Positions 59,236-64,000 of a stretch of DNA of 64,000 nt are shown here, in pieces. The stretch is taken from contig NC_092024.1 of assembly GCF_042242105.1 (NCBI RefSeq), positions 8,146,001-8,210,000 on the forward strand, written 5' to 3'. Source of the stretch: Pempheris klunzingeri. Its lineage: Eukaryota; Chordata; Actinopteri; Acropomatiformes; Pempheridae. The notes under the pieces are model-generated. The model ran no database searches, had not been told where the DNA came from, and saw nothing but the letters and a program-made list of their open reading frames with translations. Within the stretch, counting starts at the first letter, position 1. Each line of letters starts with the position of its first letter. The position numbers were made by a program, and so were the translations under genes.

Positions 59236-62200
59236 ATACCTGTAAAGGTTGATCAACATGATGGACTTATCACGATGCATCAGATCACAAACAATACTGA
59301 CAATTTGTGGTTTTGCTATTTCTTGATGAATCAGCGGATTTCCCAAAATGCAGCACTATTTCTTCCAGTTTAGGCAAGCAAATATTTCGGTAAAGCAAGC
59401 GTAGAGTTATGTAGCTAAAAGAGCTCTGGTGCACAGTTGGGATAAGCTATACGCACGGTCAATACAGTACAAATACTTGAACACAACACAAGACTTTAAA
59501 GGATACCGCCTAAATTGCATTCCACCATCCTGACAACTTCTTTTCACTTTGCTATTTCAGTGTGAGAACTATTTCCTATCTGTAGTCGTACCTTCTTCAT
59601 TAACTGTTATCTTTGTTTGGAGGGGAAACGATTGCCCTTTTAGACTTTACCCACATATTAACAGAAGTCCATGACACCAGGCTAAAAAACCAAAGGCCCA
59701 GTGAGGTTACATGATGTCCAACTTGAACTCAGTTCATTTCAGGGAGGAAAAAAGCTGTTTTTGTGTCAGATTTAGCAAATCAATCAGTTGTAATGTTAAC
59801 GGAGAACAAGCCCACTTGGCAGCCAGCTAATACTATAGTGTGCTTGCTAAAATGCTAAAAATTTACCCACAAAACTGGTCATTTTTTTGTTGTTGCAATT
59901 ACTGAATCTGTATTAGTTCCAAGAGCCTCTAATGTGGCTGCCAGAAAATGTTACATTATCTGGTAAGCTCCTCTGACAAGAGCTGGGCTGAAATGAAGTT
60001 TTCATGACATTTTGATAGTCTTTCTACTGTGAGCAGGAGCTTTATCTGTTCAGCAATTATTACACTTAATTCTGACTCATAAAATCAAAAGGCCATTTGA
60101 CTTAAAATCTTGTTTAAAATGTCAACCTAAAAACCCTCTCATTACTCTTACAGGTTTGGCTTGAATACAAAAATGCATAATACAGTCAACCAGAAACCAT
60201 TAAGAATAAATCATGGATTTTACTACAAAAACACCTTCAAGCAATCTGTGACTTGGTTGCCGTGGTGCACAAAACGCAAGACAGCAAATATCAGAGTTGT
60301 TATTGTGTTCTCATTTTCCCCTCGATGACTGTAGTTAAACAATCTCCTTTCTCTCTTGTACCAAAGCTGGGATATATAAGGAATTACGCTGTGAGTATGA
60401 CGTGTTTTACTCTCCTGCTTGTCTGTCCTGAAGTCAGTTATTCATCTAAACATAATCACTTTTCAAGCACTGCACTGAAGCAGGATACAAGTTAGGGGTG
60501 CACTTAGAGTATGTCTGTTCATTTCAGTTAGTGATATCCAATTTGTTTTGTTTTCTGACACTTTTTCCCAAAGCATGAGAATCAAGCTGAGCCTTGCGTC
60601 TACTGTACTGTTGCTCATACTGTGTGTTTTTTCATTTTCGACTGTAACATTTTAGCTCATTTACTTTTATAGTAAGTTTTGTAGTTTTCATTTGTACGTT
60701 CCGTTGAAATGATGACAAATGATCTGTCCTGTCCTGGGCGATGACGAGGAGAGTCTGACACGTTGAAGCCTCGTGGGACAGCGTGTGACAGTTGCGGGCG
60801 CCATAGCGCTTCACATCAGATCAAAACGCTGCTTTTGAACTGGTTTTATTTTGATCTCTGAGCTCCAGAGGAGGTCACAAAAAAAAAAAAAAAAAGTAGA
60901 CGCAGGTCTGCGCAGTTTGACACACGACAAAGTTGACAAGGCAGCTCCAAATCAATCAGGGAGGCTGTAAACATGACAAATGTAAAGTTAATGTGAAGAA
61001 GGCTGCCTGTTATGAATCTTGATGGGCCTCGCCTACGATGAAACAGAAAGAAGTGCATCAAAAGTTCATATTTAAAGTGTAACTTAAAAGATTTAAGTTT
61101 TATATTTTAAGCCTTATTAACTCTGCATTGTGTTCCGGCCTTAAGACGGACATTTTTGTGGATAGTGGAGCTGGAATATATTTTGATGGCATGTGAGGTA
61201 GTGTGGTGGGAAAAGTGTATGACAGAAATACAAGCATGCAGCAATACTCTTTCCAAGTCTGTATGCGCTCCCCATTAATCAGCTTTAGACTTTTGACAGA
61301 AATTTCAAAGCATGTCCTCTCACTGCAGTGACAGCTCATCGTGCGAAGTTATAGCAGTAGAAAAGTCTGAATTTCAAAGTGACAGGCCAGATCATATCAA
61401 TCTGAATTTTTTTTTACCTTATGAGCTCTGGCACACAGCATGCCACTAACCCTAACCTATGAGCCAACAGTTCCGTAATACCTAAATAATGCAATGCATG
61501 TAAAAATTAGTAATCAGATCAGTGTGCTATTTCAAGAAAAGACATAAACCCTCTGTTGAACATGGCCTTGTAACTTTCACTGCAAGGAACACGTTTCATT
61601 TAGTTACACTGCCACATTTATGACATATTATCTCATAAATACAAAACTATCTAATACGTACGCATATTATATACATACGTACAGTGTTTAGTCCAGCTAT
61701 CGCCCTGAGTTATTTTAGTGCCAGAACTATTTTCTGTTTTCTCCAATTCTTTTTTTGTGGAGGAGATTAGTTTTACCTGTTTCGCCACTAATAACAACAC
61801 ACAACACACAATTTTCACGAGACAGAAAGGCAGGAAATTTAAAGGCCCAATAGGATTGCATTATTCCAAATTTAGATCACAGTTAACTGTTATCTTTAGC
61901 CCTGCTATACTCACAGATAGGCCATCCAGGAAGCTAACATTATTTATGCCCAATTATATCAACTATTCAGTTCATTTGCAGTGTTCATTTGTTCTGTGAA
62001 GAACAACAGAACTAAACTAGGTACTGAGTTCTGTGAAGTGTTAATCAGTAGGTACTGTCAATCTGGTTTTGTTTATTCCAATAATAATTACAAGCGTCTA
62101 ATTTCTAATGTGATGTTGACATAATTCATTGATATATGTTAAATGTTGCTGTGTAGTAACATCAGCAGGGCGCCTTTATTGGATCAGCAGAACAGAAGTG

Positions 62201-63853
62201 GACATCATGCCCACTTTATCGAATTAATGTTATTCACAAAGTTAAATTCCTGTTAGAAGCCAGTCAGCCATGTTGGATGTTTCCTTCACACATCAGCAGC
62301 ATGCACATGTTCGAACATCACAAACACAGGAAAAGGCCTGCTCTGCCACAGCGGCTCAGATTCTATATTTTGTCTGGTTCTCCCACATTCATGCAGGCCA
62401 TTTGTGTAAGCGATACCCGCGTTTCTTTTCTCATGCACCCACAAGGTTGGCCACAACAACACAGCCTGCAGCCTCTCCTTTTTTCCACCCGAAAAAAAAA
62501 TATTGTCATGGCTGAAAAAAAAGTATCTCATGTCTGCGTGTGCTTTGGATAGAGGAGAGGAGACGTGAGGGTGTAGGGGGCGGGCAGCGGCTCTGGCATT
62601 ATGTTGCATGAAATATCTTCAGCTGCCTCATCCGTGAAACCCAATCCCCTCCTAGGGTGACTATGGCTGCCACTTTCTCACATCTCCGCATAACCCTATA
62701 TTATGTTGTGTGTGTTTGTGTGTGGTGAAAGATGATTGATAGTTTAACTGTGGCTAATAACTTATGTGCCTGTTTACTGTATTCCTTAAGCTCCTGGATT
62801 AGTTTGTAGGGAAGGTGCTGCTTCCTCGCCGCTCACACTACACAATTATTCTGTCACCTCACTCTGCCTGCTCACTTTCTTTCTCTTTATTCGCTGTCCA
62901 CTGTTGATTCAGAGAACTGCCTCTTTTTCCTGTTTTGTAACACGCTGCGTGTGTGTTTTGCTGGTTTGCATGACGCGCGCTGCAAACGCAGTGGGAAGAT
63001 GGGAATTTACATGCAGCGACGGCGACGATCTCGGACAGTTTGGGGGATTAAAGTGAATGAAATTTAAAGTTAGGGTGGAGTTTTGCTTTCAGCTGTGGGC
63101 AGAAGCTGCTCAACTGTCACGCTTTTACACTCAAGCTGCATGGTTTCTCCCTCTATCTTACACCCACACATACACCGATAAACATGCTTGCTCATTGGAC
63201 ACAGTGCCGAGATTAAGTTAGGCAATTAGCTGTGATGAATTACCCTCTGTGAGGTTGAAGCATGGCGGCAGAGAGGTGCAGGTTAGAGGATGCTTTGCTT
63301 TCTCATTGAGACTGTCAGCTTTACATTCCACAGGGACACCTATCGTCCGCATCGTTCAGGGCTGGATTTTAAATGTCGGTTGCTACGACAGCAGGTTCTT
63401 ATTTATTGGATGATTATTCTTGTATGTTGTGTTTGAAAAGCAGCTAGAATGAGGGCTATCTCAAAATCTTGATAAAAAGAAGAATAGTGGCTTCTCAAGT
63501 GCCAATCTGTGGAGCGATTTAATATATTTCTTCATACAAGAATTAAAAACAAATACAAAAGGATCACAATGTCATCTTATTTATATAGAGAGTGTAATTA
63601 TCTTTATACATCATGCAAATACGCAAAAAGCATATCTTCTACAGCGTTCAAAAAAAGCGTAAAGCAGGTAGCGAGGAGACTTGAGCTCGTGTTTTACAGG
63701 TCGTTTCTGCCGCAGCACGGGGCTTTTTGTTCACACCGTGAAATTCCCCCCCGGAGACCCCAGACCTCCATCAGTGTCTTTCCCCAGGAGCTCCCTCCAG
63801 GCGCGAGGGGGCAGAGTGCCGCTTCATGTCAGCCCAGAAATGTCACATCACCT

Positions 63854-63856
<3 letters not shown>

Positions 63857-63898
<42 letters not shown>
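63857..63898. repeat. (AC)n microsatellite
   Basis: About 21 AC dinucleotides followed by CAG-interrupted units to about 63910. In SOBP intron 4. Confidence 0.95.
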
Positions 63899-63904
<6 letters not shown>

Positions 63905-64000
63905 AGACACATGAATGTCTCCTCCGCACACAGCCCCGTGGTTGCCTCCCTGCTCCTGAACACTCCACAATTTACTTTGCATCTCCATCGGCTGCCAAGC

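Larger units (their letters stand above)
58887..64000 (+). other. sobp: SOBP intron 4 (continues past the window edge)
   Basis: Begins with the GTAAAG donor after exon 4. I searched for the next SOBP exon by its expected CDWCKHIRHTKEYLDF-type sequence and did not find it. Contents: a partial TAAAGGAATAGTTCAACAG-type repeat (59161-59235), a poly(A) run at 60880-60895, and (AC)n at 63857-63898. Confidence 0.7.

Noticed and set aside
58887-64000. Search for the next SOBP exon (second zinc finger)
   Set aside because: No sequence matching the expected Cys-rich block was found, so the exon probably lies to the right of the window.

Overview
This window is nuclear DNA from a ray-finned (teleost, probably percomorph) fish. 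The genes are split by GT-AG introns, the intergenic DNA is AT-rich and full of microsatellites, and several interspersed elements belong to families I recognise only from teleost genomes (hAT-like and other MITEs, Tc1-like transposons, LINE 3' tails). I found no prokaryotic or viral gene.

Four protein-coding genes could be reconstructed exon by exon. MTRES1 (+, CDS 1119-2263) is a mitochondrial S4-domain RNA-binding protein. BEND3 (-, CDS 3835-6626) is a four-BEN-domain chromatin repressor that converges on MTRES1. PDSS2 (-, CDS 15710-39688, eight coding exons) is the non-catalytic subunit of the polyprenyl diphosphate synthase of coenzyme Q synthesis. SOBP (+, starts at 43978, four coding exons to 58886, runs off the right edge) is the sine oculis-binding-protein homologue. 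As I know it, gene order and orientation match human 6q21 (MTRES1 > BEND3 < PDSS2 < SOBP >), which supports all four calls. The genes do not form a functional unit; two of them (MTRES1, PDSS2) have mitochondrial products and two (BEND3, SOBP) nuclear ones.

Layout: 1-1.1 kb, upstream of MTRES1. 1.1-2.5 kb, MTRES1. 2.6-3.06 kb, a MITE-like element between the convergent 3' ends. 3.8-6.6 kb, BEND3 coding exons, with a CpG-rich leader and promoter at 7.4-7.8 kb. 7.8-15.7 kb, a gene desert with at least four transposon relics, simple repeats and one locally repeated segment. 15.7-39.7 kb, PDSS2, with a very long pure (AC)n tract, LINE remnants and a nearly full-length dead Tc1-like element in its introns. 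39.7-40.0 kb, PDSS2 promoter with YY1-like motifs. 40-43.6 kb, intergenic, ending in a roughly 800-bp minisatellite of 20-bp units close upstream of SOBP. 44-64 kb, SOBP introns with another common teleost repeat in two places and some candidate conserved non-coding blocks.

I see no convincing new biological system. The items most worth a second look are the minisatellite upstream of SOBP, which is open in all three frames of one strand, the tandem TGACG sites at the BEND3 promoter, the paired YY1-like motifs at PDSS2, and the recoverable structure of the Tc1-like element.
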